A stretch of DNA of 16,080 nucleotides. It comes from Gammaproteobacteria bacterium. GTDB taxonomy: Bacteria > Gemmatimonadota > Gemmatimonadetes > Longimicrobiales > Gaopeijiaceae. The first letter of the stretch is position 1. Each line of letters begins with the position of its first letter. The DNA is taken from assembly GCA_024638345.1 (NCBI GenBank), contig JAHEKL010000030.1, forward strand, positions 859-16,938, given 5' to 3'. Both the position numbers and the translations under genes were made by a program. Below, one piece after another: positions 15,138 to 16,080 of this stretch. The notes beneath the pieces were generated by a model. That model saw only the letters and a program-made list of their open reading frames with translations. It was not told the DNA's origin and made no database searches.

Positions 15138-15689
15138 ATGAGGAACTGTCTCGAAGCAAGGTGGATCGTCACCGGTTGGATCTTGCTCGCAGTGGCGAGT
15201 TGCGGTAGGAGTCAGGTGGTCGACGAGGGTCGTGCCCCGGCGCCCCAGCGGACGACTGAGCGGTCTCCTTCGGGACGTGCCGGGCCAGTCCCATCCACAG
15301 AGGACTCGGCGGCCCGGGCCCGGGCGGCGGCGCTCGAAGCCTTGAGCGAGCGGGTCCACTTCGACTTCGACCGCTTCGAGATCAAACCAGAGTTCGCGAG
15401 GCTACTGGACCGCAAGGTCGAGATCTTGCAGCAGTACCCGGCCCTTCGTCTGACGATCGAAGGTCACTGTGACGAGTGGGGCTCCACGGAGTACAACCTG
15501 GTGCTCGGCCAGCGGCGGGCGATGGCTGTGAGACAGTATCTGGCGAGCAGAGGAATCGTGGCAAGTCGCATTCGGACTACGAGTTACGGTAGGGAGCGGC
15601 CCCTCTCGAGCGAATCGGAGGAAGGGGCGTGGGCCCGGAACCGTAGGGCGGAGTTCCTTGTCGAGAACCCGGCTGTACTCTCACTTTGA
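15138..15689 (+). CDS. pal: Peptidoglycan-associated lipoprotein (Pal/OmpA C-terminal domain)
   Basis: A 183-residue protein. The signal peptide ends in a lipobox VASC with acylated cysteine C22. A Pro/Ser/Arg-rich tether follows (about 23-72), then an OmpA-type peptidoglycan-binding domain (about 73-178) with VHFDFDRFEIKP, TIEGHCDEWGSTEYNLVLGQ, RRAMAVRQYL and the C-terminal RNRRAEFLV. This is the layout of Pal, an outer-membrane lipoprotein that grips the cell wall and works with Tol-TolB in envelope constriction. GAGGAG lies seven bases before the ATG. No tol genes are adjacent in the window, so it could be a paralogous OmpA-like lipoprotein rather than the main Pal. The usual GHAD-x-RG motif reads GHCDEWG here. 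Confidence 0.88.
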   Translation: MRNCLEARWIVTGWILLAVASCGRSQVVDEGRAPAPQRTTERSPSGRAGPVPSTEDSAARARAAALEALSERVHFDFDRFEIKPEFARLLDRKVEILQQYPALRLTIEGHCDEWGSTEYNLVLGQRRAMAVRQYLASRGIVASRIRTTSYGRERPLSSESEEGAWARNRRAEFLVENPAVLSL

Positions 15690-15805
15690 TCCTTCATCGT
15701 TCAAGTTCGTGAGGTCCAGAAGGGGTTGGCGGCCCTCGTTCCTCTGACGCGGACCTTCTCCATGCCCCCGGCCCAGTCCCCTCTGACCAAGGCCCGTCGC
15801 TCTCG

Positions 15806-16080
15806 GTGACTAACCTGGACTCGGCCGTCCTCCTCGCGATCATCGCGTTCACGATCGCGGCGTTCGTGCGCGAATGGGCGAACATGGCCGTGATCGGTCT
15901 GACGTGCCTAGCGCTCTTGGCGGCGACTGGGCTCGTCACACCCGAGGAGGCGATTTCCGGGTTCAGCAACGAAGCTGTCTTCGCAATCCTCATGCTCTTC
16001 TGGTTGAGCGAGTCCCTGGTGCAAAGCGGTGTCGTGACGAAGCTCGGGTACAGGATTGCCGGCCTCGCCGGTGCCTCCGG
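15806..16080 (+). CDS. SLC13/DASS-type permease, N-terminal part (continues beyond window)
   Basis: The open frame runs from a GTG at 15806 to the right edge (91 residues seen). It holds a hydrophobic helix near 7-21, a REW turn, a second helix near 26-42, then LVTPEEAISGFSNEAVFAIL and a third helix near 65-78. This N-terminal pattern (two helices, then a T-P-E-E-A-x-x-G-F-S-N motif) is typical of SLC13-family sodium/anion symporters and related ArsB/CitT-like permeases, which import dicarboxylates, sulfate or similar anions. No strong ribosome-binding site precedes the GTG, only AAGG at 15789-15792, so the start is uncertain. The gene is 116 nt after pal. Confidence 0.72.
   Translation, partial: MTNLDSAVLLAIIAFTIAAFVREWANMAVIGLTCLALLAATGLVTPEEAISGFSNEAVFAILMLFWLSESLVQSGVVTKLGYRIAGLAGAS

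Noticed and set aside
15713..15759. Inverted repeats (GGTCC/GGACC and AGAAGG/CCTTCT) after the pal-like gene as a terminator
   Set aside because: The two pairings cannot form together, the loops exceed 30 nt and no T-run follows.

Overview
The window is GC-rich, densely coded DNA from a Gram-negative bacterium. A signal-peptide-bearing outer-membrane beta-barrel protein and a Pal/OmpA-type lipoprotein with a lipobox support an outer membrane. The style (multi-barrel OMP, repeated TM-helix channel proteins, TTG starts with strong Shine-Dalgarno sites) would suit Gemmatimonadota or a similar environmental phylum, but that is a guess. No rRNA, tRNA, IS element or CRISPR array was seen.

Layout. 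Everything from 1 to 7198 is on the minus strand and everything from 7378 to the end is on the plus strand, so 7199-7377 is a divergent promoter region. Reading leftward, the first unit (7198 to 3549) is corA, an mscS gene, an ECF-type sigma factor, an 85-residue orphan and a TM-helix protein with an MscS-like beta domain. The last four overlap each other by 4-8 nt, which indicates one translationally coupled operon for ion flux and envelope or osmotic response. A hairpin (3503-3536) and a good promoter candidate (3463-3492) separate it from a second minus-strand unit: a multi-barrel outer-membrane protein (1399-3366), then a TM-helix repeat protein that runs off the left edge (1-1366).

Reading rightward, 7378-14852 holds five enzymes in one run: a GabT-type class III aminotransferase, a nitrilase-superfamily amidase, a large divergent Orn/Lys/Arg-decarboxylase-like PLP enzyme, an ATP-grasp ligase and a C45/acyltransferase-like Ntn hydrolase. 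None has a signal peptide. The combination (amine-forming PLP enzyme, amide-bond former, two amide-bond breakers, transaminase) looks like a cytoplasmic amine/amide pathway that I cannot match to a named one. It is the strongest candidate for an undescribed system here. Downstream are a 285-nt non-coding stretch with small direct repeats and an AT-rich promoter candidate, a pal-like lipoprotein gene (15138-15689), and the start of an SLC13-type permease (15806 to the right edge).
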